Source: Mycolicibacterium sp. CBMA 247
Lineage (GTDB): Bacteria > Actinomycetota > Actinomycetes > Mycobacteriales > Mycobacteriaceae
Length of the DNA stretch: 64,000 bases
Direction of reading: 5' to 3'
Assembly: GCF_009729095.1 (NCBI RefSeq)
Contig: NZ_VTGX01000002.1
Coordinates: 806,001-870,000 of the forward strand
The translations under genes and the position numbers were made by a program. This document shows positions 8,214-15,631 of the stretch, piece by piece. How positions within the stretch are numbered: the first letter of the stretch is position 1; each line of letters starts with the position of its first letter. The notes under the pieces are model-generated. The model searched no databases and was not told where the DNA came from. It saw nothing but the letters and a program-made list of their open reading frames with translations.

Positions 8214-8410
8214 GCGGCCGGTGCCTCAGCCGCGATCAGGATCAGGTGCCGCTCACCCGGCGTGGGCACTTCGTCGCGCGCGGAAGTGATCATCACCGGG
8301 GCGTCGAGCAGCGGGACGCCGAGCCCGACCCCGACGGTTTCGGCACCACGGTCACCCTGGACAGCCCCATCGTCTCTGGGTCCCCCGGAAAGTTGACACC
8401 TTGTTGACAC
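8210..8410 (-). pseudogene. Fragment upstream of the broken VOC-like genes
   Basis: Only the C-terminal ~36 residues look like real coding sequence (GVGLGVPLLDAPVMITSARD... RHLILIAAEAPAA). The N-terminal part, from ATG 8410, is poor. The stop overlaps the next start (ATGA), so it is probably the 3' end of a gene whose 5' part was lost at the island border. Family not recognised. From 8411 to the repeat at 8508 I see nothing. Confidence 0.3.
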
Positions 8411-8507
8411 AATCGGCTCCTGCGGGAACTCTCGCGGAGACCTCGAAGTGCACGTCAGTACACACCAGGTTTGTCAGCTGCCATCGCATTTACCCAGTTC
8501 GCGGTGA

Positions 8508-8574
8508 CTTGAAAGCGAGAGACGGCTAACACCGTCCGGGGGTTCAAATCCCTCCGCCACCGCTGTTGGCAGGG
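8508..8574 (+). repeat. Direct repeat DR2 (attR-like), duplicate of the tRNA-Ser 3' half
   Basis: 67 bp identical to 3339-3405. It lacks the 5' half of the tRNA, so it is not a functional tRNA gene. It marks the right end of the island; 8575-8646 holds no gene. Confidence 0.93.
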
Positions 8575-8646
8575 GCGTGATCAATTCGAGACCGCCGAGC
8601 ACACATGGACGATAAGATGTCGCCGTGTTAGCTGGGCGCGTCGCCG

Positions 8647-9519
8647 ATGGGTGACATGACCGACCCACCACGCTCCGGCACGCCGGCACAGACACCGACG
8701 GATATGCGCGACATCACCGTGAACCTGGGCGCCACGAGTCCCGGGATCGACATCAGGTTCGTGAGCCAGAAGTTCGCTGAGTCGGTCGACTGGTCGTTTT
8801 CCGAGCCCAAGCACGAGGTCCTGGTCTGGCGCAGTGGCAGCGCGGTCTCCAAAGAGGTCGAGTTCGAACGCGGCCCCGCCGGACGTATCACTCCCCGCGC
8901 GAGCAACGTGTGGGTCATCCCGGCTGGGCACCGGTCCGCCGCCCTGGCCCGCGATACAGCCTGCGAGTTCGCCCAGCTGACGCTCCCGCCCGCGATGATC
9001 GGCACGACCACCCTGCTCCCCGTCGCCGGCCGGCGCGACCCGCTGCTGCATCTCCTGATCGAGCGGATCGCCAGCACCGCAGCACGCACGGATGTCGTGG
9101 CGCGGTTGCTGCGCGAGTCGCTGGCCGATGGTTTGCGGCTGCACATCCTGGACATCTACGGCGAGCAATCACCGGCACCGCAACCGGCCGGCCGCGTTCT
9201 CGACCGGGTCGCCCAACAGCGCCTCGTCGACTTCCTCCGCGAAGCCCTCGACGATGAGATCGATCTCCCGACCCTGGCCGGACTCGTCGGCATGAAGGTG
9301 GACGCGTTCCGCCGGGCATTCGCCCGGACGTTCAACACGACGCCATATCAGTACGTGCTCGACATGCGTATCGAAAAGTCCAAGTCGCTGTTGACGACTA
9401 CGACGCTGCCGATGACCGAAATCAGTGTGGCCGTCGGGTTTTCGAGCCCGAGCCACTTCGCCACCACGTTCAAGCAGCGCGTCGGGGTGACGCCGACCGC
9501 CTACCGCGAAGGCACCTGA
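8647..9519 (+). CDS. AraC-family transcriptional regulator
   Basis: 290 residues. The N-terminal ~170 residues form a cupin-like sensor region (EVLVWRSGSAVSKEVEFERG... SNVWVIPAGHRSAAL). The C-terminal domain has two HTH units (DLPTLAGLVGMKVDAFRRAF and LPMTEISVAVGFSSPSHFATTF) and ends GVTPTAYR, the AraC signature. It is the first gene outside the tRNA-Ser island and converges on the DUF4436 gene (15-bp gap). No obvious target is adjacent. Confidence 0.9.
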   Translation: MGDMTDPPRSGTPAQTPTDMRDITVNLGATSPGIDIRFVSQKFAESVDWSFSEPKHEVLVWRSGSAVSKEVEFERGPAGRITPRASNVWVIPAGHRSAALARDTACEFAQLTLPPAMIGTTTLLPVAGRRDPLLHLLIERIASTAARTDVVARLLRESLADGLRLHILDIYGEQSPAPQPAGRVLDRVAQQRLVDFLREALDDEIDLPTLAGLVGMKVDAFRRAFARTFNTTPYQYVLDMRIEKSKSLLTTTTLPMTEISVAVGFSSPSHFATTFKQRVGVTPTAYREGT

Positions 9520-9534
9520 TCGCCGCGCCGCGGA

Positions 9535-10443
9535 TTACGCTCCCGCGCCGGGTTCGGCAGGTGGTTCGGTTGCGGCGAGCTCGTTGGTGATCTCCACGCG
9601 GTAGCCGATGACGACGGAGGCGATCAGTGCTATCGAGATCACGGTCTCAGCGATGAAGAACGATGCGAAGTCGATCACCGAGCCTATCGGTGGATTGCCG
9701 GGGACCGCGTTGCGCAGCGGGATCAGGGCGAACAGGATCGCGGCCATCATCGAACAGGCCGGGAAGATCAGCCCCCGTCGCCAGCGCAGGATGTAGTAGC
9801 CGGCGGTGACCGCCGCCGCTGCCAGACCCAGCATCAGCACCATCACGAATGCGGCGAACACCAGCGTCGGCGTCGACCGGGTCGACGTCAGATCGATGTC
9901 AACGCGGCCATCGGGTTGATCGGCCGAGGGCGCCGGGGCGACGGGGATGTTCTGGAAGAACGGGTCTGCGCTGGAAATGGCCACCGCGACGGGTACGGCC
10001 GTACCGTTTGCGGTGACGGAGAACGTCATCAGCGCGTGGTACCGGTCAAACGGGTAGTCGGTGATGGTTCCGTTCACCGCGAACGTACGCGGCGTGTCCG
10101 AGCCGGTCTGTCCCTTGTCGATGGTGATGGGGTCGCCGAGCGCTGACGTGGTCAGCACGGCGTCGCTGTTGAAGCCGCCGTCAGGGCCGGCCAGCGTACC
10201 GGTGGGCTCCACGCCGACGATCTCGACGGATACGGTCTGACTGGTGGTGTCGACGTGGCCGATCCAGACCTGGATGTTGACCCGGTCTGGGGCGTCGACA
10301 GCGCCGAAGTCTGTGGAGTAGTTCGTATTTCGGTGCACCAGGTACATGCTCAGGCTGGCCGCGATCGCCAGCAGCAGGACCACTCCCGCGATCAGCGCAC
10401 CGCGCACGCCCATCCGCTTGACGGCCAGGCGATTCGGTGTCAC
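9535..10443 (-). CDS. DUF4436-type membrane protein
   Basis: 302 residues from GTG 10443. One N-terminal TM helix (about 15-35) is followed by an extracytoplasmic beta-rich domain of about 160 residues (VDAPDRVNIQVWIGHVD... ITDYPFDRYHALMTFSV). Three hydrophobic helices fill the C-terminal third, with the conserved LIPLRNAVPGNPPIGSVIDF. I recognise this as the mycobacterial DUF4436 family; function unknown. The start overlaps the stop of the upstream secreted-protein gene (GTGA), so the two are coupled. Confidence 0.87.
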   Translation of the reverse strand: MTPNRLAVKRMGVRGALIAGVVLLLAIAASLSMYLVHRNTNYSTDFGAVDAPDRVNIQVWIGHVDTTSQTVSVEIVGVEPTGTLAGPDGGFNSDAVLTTSALGDPITIDKGQTGSDTPRTFAVNGTITDYPFDRYHALMTFSVTANGTAVPVAVAISSADPFFQNIPVAPAPSADQPDGRVDIDLTSTRSTPTLVFAAFVMVLMLGLAAAAVTAGYYILRWRRGLIFPACSMMAAILFALIPLRNAVPGNPPIGSVIDFASFFIAETVISIALIASVVIGYRVEITNELAATEPPAEPGAGA

Positions 10444-10892
10444 ATCTGGCCCAGGGAGTCGACGCCGTCGATGCTGACCCAGAACCCTTCGTTGCTGTGG
10501 TTGTTGGTGAATCGCGTGCCGTCGCTGAACGCCTCGACCGCCCAGCCGTTGGCGATGTAGGTCTGGTCGTAGTGGACGGTGTGGATTGGATCGACCATCC
10601 CGAGGTCGGCGGCCAGGTAGGTGAAGGCCCCGTTCTGGTTGAGCGTCACCGAGTTCGCGACGTCACCCGACCAGGTCACCGGCGGATTCACGAACTGCAC
10701 TGTGCAGTTCACCGCGTCCCCTTGGATGCCGCACAGTGTCCGCCCCGACTCGGTCCGGATGTAGGTGACCCCGTTCGGGCCGGTCGGCAGGATCTCGTCG
10801 GCCGCAGCGACGCCGGGGGTCACAAGCGATCCGCCGAGGACCACACCGGCCAGCGTGACGCCGGCCAGAACCCGTCCACCAATCCTCATCAC
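10440..10892 (-). CDS. Secreted protein with signal peptide
   Basis: 150 residues. A Sec signal peptide covers residues 1-30 (RIGGRVLAGVTLAGVVLGG... PGVAAADE), cleaved around AAA-D. The mature part has two cysteines (LCGIQGDAVNC), probably a disulfide, and resembles small mycobacterial secreted proteins of unknown role. It is coupled by overlap to the DUF4436 gene downstream, which suggests the two act together at the envelope. Confidence 0.8.
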   Translation of the reverse strand: MMRIGGRVLAGVTLAGVVLGGSLVTPGVAAADEILPTGPNGVTYIRTESGRTLCGIQGDAVNCTVQFVNPPVTWSGDVANSVTLNQNGAFTYLAADLGMVDPIHTVHYDQTYIANGWAVEAFSDGTRFTNNHSNEGFWVSIDGVDSLGQM

Positions 10893-10938
10893 CCACTCCT
10901 CAAGTTCCGAGTCCTCGAATACCTGGCCGGGCAGCTCA

Positions 10939-10973
10939 GCGACAGCTCCGGACCCCCCGACCAGAGCTGTCGC
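10939..10973 (-). terminator. GC-rich hairpin after the small secreted-protein gene
   Basis: GCGACAGCTC (10939-10948) pairs with GAGCTGTCGC (10964-10973), 15-nt loop. It lies just downstream of the minus-strand gene ending at 11006 and has no T run, as is common in mycobacteria. Confidence 0.4.
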
Positions 10974-11005
10974 GCCTGCGCTCCGCCGAAGGAGCTGCGA
11001 ATTGG

Positions 11006-11275
11006 CTAATTCTGGTTGTCGGTGTTCCAGAGGTACCAGTGGGCGGTGTCACCCCGGTCGTCGCCGATCCGGCAGTACCAGAACGGGTATGCGTGGTCGT
11101 TGATCTGCAGGTGGACCGTCGGGCCGTCGTCTTGGCATTCCGCTTCGGTGTTGTAGTACTCCTCGACGCCGTCGTACCCCACCACCAGGATGTCGTCGGC
11201 GTGCGCCACACCGGTCACGTTCGCGAAGACGGCGCCCAGCGCCACTGTGCCTGCGACGGCAATCCGCTTCAGCAC
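11006..11275 (-). CDS. Small secreted protein (89 aa)
   Basis: 89 residues. The signal peptide is MLKRIAVAGTVALGAVFANV and onward to AHA-DD, cleaved near residue 26. The mature part is acidic and aromatic, with two cysteines (EAECQDDGPTV and FWYCRIGDD) that could form a disulfide. I do not recognise a family. It is separated by a hairpin from the next secreted-protein gene and is divergent from desA. Confidence 0.7.
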   Translation of the reverse strand: MLKRIAVAGTVALGAVFANVTGVAHADDILVVGYDGVEEYYNTEAECQDDGPTVHLQINDHAYPFWYCRIGDDRGDTAHWYLWNTDNQN

Positions 11276-11425
11276 GGGATCTCCTCACACTCGGGCCGGG
11301 ACCGGCCGGTCCCGAGCAAACTCAGTGGACCGTATACAGCGAGCTCCAAGTTCGCTTCCAGAAAAGTATCGGCATTTCGAGAAACCGTCTGCCGTCACTC
11401 GAAGATCCCGATCTTTCACCCAGAA

Positions 11426-11464
11426 GTAACCTACGGTCCCGTAACCTACGGTACCGTAGGTTAC
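11426..11464. promoter_or_regulatory. Perfect 24-bp palindromic operator plus extra half-site upstream of desA
   Basis: GTAACCTACGGT (11441-11452) is followed directly by its exact reverse complement ACCGTAGGTTAC (11453-11464). An identical half-site GTAACCTACGGT occurs at 11426-11437, 15 bp earlier. This looks like a TetR-type operator. The downstream gene is a DesA acyl-ACP desaturase; mycobacterial desA genes are known targets of the TetR regulator MadR, so MadR is a reasonable guess that I cannot test here. Confidence 0.7.
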
Positions 11465-11514
11465 GGATGGCACGCTGCTGTCGATGCCCTGCAGAACACG
11501 TTGGGAGGACTGGA

Positions 11515-12432
11515 ATGGACACCCAGAGCGGAATACTCCACGAGCTGGAACCCGTTGTCGCAAGCAACCTCGACCGTCATCTGTCGACGGCGCGGGAATG
11601 GTTTCCGCACGACTACGTTCCGTGGAGCAGGGGGCGCGACTTCGCCTTCATGGGCGGCGAAGACTGGCGGCCCGAGGATTCGCCGTTGGACCCTGTCGCC
11701 AAGGTGGCCATGACGGTCAACTTGCTGACCGAGGACAATCTGCCGTCGTATCACCGTGAGATCGCCACGCGGTTCTCCCGCGACGGCGCCTGGGGCACGT
11801 GGGTCGGGCAGTGGACGGCCGAAGAGGGCCGCCACAGCATCGCGTTGCGCGACTACCTCGTCGTCACGCGCGGAGTGGATCCCGTTGCCCTGGAACGTCT
11901 TCGCATGACGCATACGGTCGCCGGGTATGACTCTGGTGACAAGACGCCGTTGGCGGCGCTGGCGTATGTGTCGTTCCAGGAGCTCGCCACCCGGGTATCT
12001 CATCGCAACACCGGACGGGCATCTGGTTGCCCGATTGCTGATCAGCTGCTCGCGCGGGTAGCGGCCGACGAGAACCTGCACATGGTGTTCTACCGCAATC
12101 TCATGGCAGCGGCGCTGGACATTGCTCCCGACGCCGCGATGATGGCCATCCGCGACGAGGTGGTGAACTTCGCGATGCCCGGGCTTGGAATGGCCGACTT
12201 CGCGAAGAACGCGATCGCCATCGCCAAGGCCGGGATATACGACCTGCGCGTCCATCACGACGATGTGCTGCAGCCGGTGCTGCGCTTCTGGCGGATATTC
12301 GATCGGACCGATTTCGGGCCGGAAGGCGAACGGGCTCGCGAGGAGCTTGCCCAGTTCCTCGACGCAGTCGATGAACGGGCACGGTTCTACGAGGAAAAAC
12401 GCCAGAAACAGAGCGTCGGGGCGGCCTCGTAG
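11515..12432 (+). CDS. desA: Acyl-ACP desaturase, DesA1/DesA2 type
   Basis: 305-residue soluble di-iron fatty acyl-ACP desaturase. The iron ligands are visible: Glu73 in LLTEDNLPSYH, Glu104 and His107 in TAEEGRHSIALRDY, Glu156 in SFQELATR, and Glu186 and His189 in ADENLHMVFYR. These give the two ExxH motifs of the family. It introduces a double bond into ACP-bound acyl chains; DesA1/DesA2 act in mycolic acid synthesis. ATG 11515 follows GGGAGG; an upstream in-frame ATG at 11467 lies inside the operator region and was rejected. Which paralogue it is cannot be decided here. Confidence 0.9.
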   Translation: MDTQSGILHELEPVVASNLDRHLSTAREWFPHDYVPWSRGRDFAFMGGEDWRPEDSPLDPVAKVAMTVNLLTEDNLPSYHREIATRFSRDGAWGTWVGQWTAEEGRHSIALRDYLVVTRGVDPVALERLRMTHTVAGYDSGDKTPLAALAYVSFQELATRVSHRNTGRASGCPIADQLLARVAADENLHMVFYRNLMAAALDIAPDAAMMAIRDEVVNFAMPGLGMADFAKNAIAIAKAGIYDLRVHHDDVLQPVLRFWRIFDRTDFGPEGERAREELAQFLDAVDERARFYEEKRQKQSVGAAS

Positions 12433-12445
12433 GAATTCGGCGAGC

Positions 12446-12467
12446 GGCCGGGTATCTCCACCCGGCC
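12446..12467 (+). terminator. Hairpin downstream of desA
   Basis: GGCCGGGT (12446-12453), six-base loop, ACCCGGCC (12460-12467). A short GC stem 13 bp after the desA stop with no T run; probable terminator. Confidence 0.45.
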
Positions 12468-12476
12468 ACTTCCCAG

Positions 12477-12492
12477 TGTGTCGCACATCACA
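12477..12492. promoter_or_regulatory. CRP-like site upstream of the cutinase gene
   Basis: On the minus strand the 16-mer reads TGTGA-TGTGCG-ACACA, one mismatch from the mycobacterial CRP pattern TGTGA-N6-TCACA. It lies 80 bp upstream of the cutinase start. Candidate cAMP-receptor-protein site, not proven. Confidence 0.35.
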
Positions 12493-12571
12493 TACGTTGG
12501 AAAGATTCAGGTCGGGTTCATCCTGGGTATTGGGAATGTGTTGCGGGTCGGGTCGAGGTGGGGGGTCGGGA

Positions 12572-13300
12572 ATGAACCGGATTGGTCGTTGGTCGGGTGC
12601 CGTGGCATCGGCGGTGTTCGTGGCGGGTGGTGGCATAGCCGCGGCCGGTCAGGCTTCTGCGGATCCCTGTGCGGACGTGCAGGTGGTCTTCGCGCGGGGC
12701 ACGTTCGAGCCGCCGGGAGTGGGTGGCATCGGGGAAGCGTTCGTGGACGCGCTGCGGGCCAAGGCCGGCGGGAAGTCGGTCGATGTCTACGCGGTGAATT
12801 ACCCAGCGTCACTTGACTTTGCGACTGCCGCCGACGGTGTGGCCGATGCGAGCAACAAGATCCGGACCACGGCGGCGGCCTGTCCGAACACCAAGATGGT
12901 GCTGGGCGGCTTCTCGCAGGGTGCGGCGGTGGCCGCCTACATCACCGAGGATGCGGTGCCGCAGGGTTTCGCATTGCCCTCGAGTATCACCGGCCCGGTG
13001 CCTGCGGAGGTGGCCGACCACGTCGCCGCGGTGGCGCTGTTCGGCAAGCCGTCGAGCGGCTTCCTGCAGATGATCTATACCGGCGCACCACCGATCACCG
13101 TCGGTTCCCGGTACGCCGCCAAGACGGATGACCTGTGTATCCCCGAGGATCCGGTGTGTTCGCCAACCGGTGCTGACAACGACGCGCACAACGCATACGC
13201 CGCCAACGGGTTGACGGATCGGGCAGCCGATTACGTGGTCGGGAGGCTGGGAAATCAGCGGTCGGACCACAACGTCGATCAGTCCTTCGTGCACCGGTAG
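12572..13300 (+). CDS. Secreted cutinase-family serine esterase
   Basis: 242 residues from ATG 12572. A signal peptide runs through residue ~30 (GGGIAAAGQASA-DPC). The cutinase fold begins with DPCADVQVVFARGTFEPPG. The catalytic serine is Ser115 in LGGFSQGAAVA; the Asp/His part is CIPEDPVCSPTGADNDAHNAY. Two disulfides are expected. Mycobacterial cutinase-like proteins hydrolyse lipid esters and some have phospholipase or mycolyl-ester activity; the substrate is not predictable. A longer upstream in-frame extension lacks a signal peptide and was rejected. Confidence 0.92.
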   Translation: MNRIGRWSGAVASAVFVAGGGIAAAGQASADPCADVQVVFARGTFEPPGVGGIGEAFVDALRAKAGGKSVDVYAVNYPASLDFATAADGVADASNKIRTTAAACPNTKMVLGGFSQGAAVAAYITEDAVPQGFALPSSITGPVPAEVADHVAAVALFGKPSSGFLQMIYTGAPPITVGSRYAAKTDDLCIPEDPVCSPTGADNDAHNAYAANGLTDRAADYVVGRLGNQRSDHNVDQSFVHR

Positions 13301-13303
13301 GTT

Positions 13304-13435
13304 TCAGCGCGCAGCCCGGCCGGAGCGGATGGCGTCACGCAGTCCGTCGGCGAGTTGGCGATGCAATGGCCGGCTGCCGTGCCGGTCGAGTTCTACGAGT
13401 AGCTCCGGCCCCGAACTGGTACCCGAAGTTGCCAT
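13304..13435 (-). pseudogene. N-terminal fragment of a MocR/GntR-type regulator
   Basis: Reading from ATG 13435 gives a 43-residue frame containing LLVELDRHGSRPLHRQLADG and LRDAIRSGRAAR, then a stop. This is the characteristic start of MocR (GntR-HTH plus aminotransferase-domain) regulators, where IRSGRLAPG... normally continues into the winged helix. Everything after about residue 42 is lost. It is divergent from the membrane-protein/epimerase operon at 13482, which the full regulator may once have controlled. Confidence 0.5.
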
Positions 13436-13481
13436 GGAATTGGAGCCTACTCGGAGACCACTGCGGGGCTAGCGTGATGAC

Positions 13482-13907
13482 ATGGCCAACGCTGCGGCCC
13501 CGGCGACCCGAACCGGCCGGCGCTACCCCGAGGTGGTCCTCGGCATATTCGGCATCTACTCGGTGACTCTCGGACTGTTCATGCTGCTGGCGCCGGGCAC
13601 CTTCTACGACACGATCGGCGCATTCGGCACGCGCAACGATCATTACATCTTCGACAACGCGTCCTTCGAGCTGCCGCTCGGGTTGATGATGCTGGCTGCC
13701 CTCAAATGGCCGCGCTGGCGGGTGCCGACGCTGGCCTTTGCCACCGCGCACTGGGCGCTGCATTCGCTGAGTCACCTGATCGACACCAACCATGCTGCCG
13801 GCAGCTGGGTCGGTTGGCTGGAAGCCGGGGGCTTGGTGCTGACCACGGTCCTACTGGCAATTGCGTTGCGTACCAGCATGTCCGACGACAAGGTAGGAGA
13901 ACCATAG
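13482..13907 (+). CDS. Four-helix membrane protein
   Basis: 141 residues with four hydrophobic segments (about 15-38, 61-78, 83-103 and 110-131). Conserved-looking motifs are APGTFYDTIGAFGTRNDHYI and HSLSHLIDTNHA, the latter with several histidines at the membrane face. I do not recognise a named family. It is followed without a gap (TAG directly before ATG 13908) by the NAD(P)-dependent reductase, so they form an operon. Confidence 0.75.
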   Translation: MANAAAPATRTGRRYPEVVLGIFGIYSVTLGLFMLLAPGTFYDTIGAFGTRNDHYIFDNASFELPLGLMMLAALKWPRWRVPTLAFATAHWALHSLSHLIDTNHAAGSWVGWLEAGGLVLTTVLLAIALRTSMSDDKVGEP

Positions 13908-14819
13908 ATGCGCGTCCTGGTGGCGGGGGCAACCAGCGTTCCGGGAATCCCCCTGCTGCGTGAGCTGAACGCGCGCGGCCACGAGGTCATCGGGGTGACC
14001 CGCTCGTCGGGCAAGACCGCCCAGATCTCCGCCCTGGGCGCCAAGGCTGTGGTGGCCGATGTCCTCGATGCCGGCCAGATCGACTCCGTGATGGCCGAAT
14101 TCGCGCCCGAGGCGGTGGTCAGCCTGCTGACCACGCTGCCCAAACTGGGCCCCAAGCGGATCAAGGATTTCGGTCCGGCCATCCAGCTGTGGAGCCGCGG
14201 TGCGGGCAATCTGGTGGCCGCCGCCCAACACGCCGGGGTGCGCCGGGTCGTCGCCGAATCGGTGATCTTCGCCTACGGATACGGATCGGCGACCGGTCCG
14301 GGCTTGATCGAGGAGACCGACCCGTATTTCGGCCCTCCGCCGCCCGACGGCGCCGAGATGCTGGCCGCACTGCGGGGGATGGAACGCGATGTGGTGGGGT
14401 CGGGCCAGGCGAGCGGCACCGAGGGAATCGTGTTGCGCTACGGCGTCTTCTACGGTCCCGGCGTGACCCACGACGACGTGTTCCGGCGCCTGGCCAAGTG
14501 GTGGTTGATGCCTGCGATGTCCGGCAACGGGATGCTGTCATGGGTGCACATCGACGATGTCGCCCGGGCCACCGCGGATGCCCTCGACAAGGGGCGGGGC
14601 GGGCAGATCTACAACATCGTCGACGATCGACCGCAGTCCTTCGGCGATTACATCCGGGAATTGAACGCGAAGCTGAATCGGCCGCGACCGTGGCCCGTGT
14701 CGCGGCAGCTGGTCGGGCTGGTCGCCCCCTATGCCGCGACGGCGTTCGGCACGGCCTGGCTTCCGCTGTCGAACGCGAAGGCCAAATCCGAGCTCGGCTG
14801 GGCGCCTATTCCCCGGTGA
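13908..14819 (+). CDS. NAD(P)-dependent epimerase/reductase (extended SDR)
   Basis: 303 residues. The N-terminal Rossmann motif is MRVLVAGATSVPGIPLLREL (GATxxxG). Substrate-side motifs are RYGVFYGPGVTHDD and SWVHIDDVARATADAL, typical of extended SDR epimerase/dehydratase proteins. A clear YxxxK catalytic pair is not evident (the region reads ESVIFAYGYGSATG), so an atypical reductase is possible. Operon partner of the membrane protein upstream. Its 3' end overlaps the convergent echA21 by 14 bp. Confidence 0.82.
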   Translation: MRVLVAGATSVPGIPLLRELNARGHEVIGVTRSSGKTAQISALGAKAVVADVLDAGQIDSVMAEFAPEAVVSLLTTLPKLGPKRIKDFGPAIQLWSRGAGNLVAAAQHAGVRRVVAESVIFAYGYGSATGPGLIEETDPYFGPPPPDGAEMLAALRGMERDVVGSGQASGTEGIVLRYGVFYGPGVTHDDVFRRLAKWWLMPAMSGNGMLSWVHIDDVARATADALDKGRGGQIYNIVDDRPQSFGDYIRELNAKLNRPRPWPVSRQLVGLVAPYAATAFGTAWLPLSNAKAKSELGWAPIPR

Positions 14820-15621
14820 ACTGAGGCGGGCGCTTCTGGAACATCGCGGTGACCGCCTCGGCCAGATCCTTGGACGGCAGGAAGGCCGAATTCCACGCGG
14901 CGACGTAGCGCAGGCTCTCGGCCACCCTGGCGGTGCGCTGCTGGTCGAGCACGTCCTTCACCCCGGCGACGGTCAGCGGCGGGTTGGCGGCGATCTCAGC
15001 GGCCGTGGCGTGCGCGGCCGCCAACGAGGCGTCGGCGTCGGCGTACACGTCGTTGACCAAGCCGATCTTCTCGGCCCGCACGGCGTCAATGTCCTTGCCC
15101 GTCAGGACAAGCTCACGCAGATGCCCATCGGACAGGATCAGCGGCAGGCGGGCCAGGCTGCCCACGTCGGCGACGATGGCCAGCTTGGTCTCGCGCACCG
15201 AGAACTTGGCGTCGGCGCTGGCGTAGCGGAAGTCCACGGCGCTGATCAGATCGACGCCGCCACCGATGCACCAGCCCTGGATCGAGGCGATGGTCGGGGT
15301 GCGGCAATCGGCGACGGCCGTGATGGCGCCCTGCATCTTCTGCAGCCGCTTGTGGAACGCGGCGCGGACGCCGGCACCGGCGTCCAGCCCGGGCAGTTCG
15401 GCGCCCATGGCCGGCAGGTCGAGGCCATAGCTGAAGTTCTTGCCCGAGCCGGTCAGCACGATCGCGCGCACCTCGGGGTCGGCATCCAAAGTGCCGAACA
15501 CGTCGGGCATCTCGGCCCAGAACGCCGGGCCCATCGCATTGCCCTTGCCGGGACCCAGCAGCGTCACCTGGGCGACGTGATCCTTGATCTCGACGGAAGC
15601 GGACTCGTAGGTGTCAGCCAT
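14806..15621 (-). CDS. echA21: Enoyl-CoA hydratase/isomerase family protein (EchA21)
   Basis: 271-residue crotonase-fold protein from ATG 15621. The CoA/oxyanion-hole signature is TPTIASIQGWCIGGGVDLIS, and a substrate-side stretch is DADPEVRAIVLTGSGKNFSYGLD. It would hydrate or isomerise acyl-CoA thioesters in fatty-acid or sterol catabolism. Conserved position next to hisC2 matches M. tuberculosis (Rv3774 near Rv3772). It is the last gene of the hisC2-DUF4334-echA21 set (10-bp gap). Confidence 0.9.
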   Translation of the reverse strand: MADTYESASVEIKDHVAQVTLLGPGKGNAMGPAFWAEMPDVFGTLDADPEVRAIVLTGSGKNFSYGLDLPAMGAELPGLDAGAGVRAAFHKRLQKMQGAITAVADCRTPTIASIQGWCIGGGVDLISAVDFRYASADAKFSVRETKLAIVADVGSLARLPLILSDGHLRELVLTGKDIDAVRAEKIGLVNDVYADADASLAAAHATAAEIAANPPLTVAGVKDVLDQQRTARVAESLRYVAAWNSAFLPSKDLAEAVTAMFQKRPPQFTGE

Positions 15622-15631
15622 TGGATTCTCC

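Larger units (their letters stand above)
3339..8574. mobile_element. tRNA-Ser-targeted genomic island, relic (5.2 kb)
   Basis: Bounded by two identical 67-bp direct repeats (3339-3405 and 8508-8574) that begin in the anticodon loop of tRNA-Ser(UGA) and run 12 bp past its 3' end. This is the usual attL/attR outcome of tyrosine-integrase insertion into a tRNA. No recognisable integrase remains. A possible excisionase-like frame lies beside the left repeat. Cargo: membrane protein, small TM protein, HTH protein, SnoaL/NmrA pair, AraC regulator and broken VOC-like genes. Confidence 0.75.

Noticed and set aside
8508..8574. Second tRNA-Ser gene
   Set aside because: Only the 3' half is present; the acceptor 5' strand, D arm and left anticodon stem are missing. 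It is an att duplicate.
11461..12636. 391-codon minus-strand frame across desA
   Set aside because: Antisense to desA, whose iron-ligand motifs are intact. The frame has no recognisable domain.
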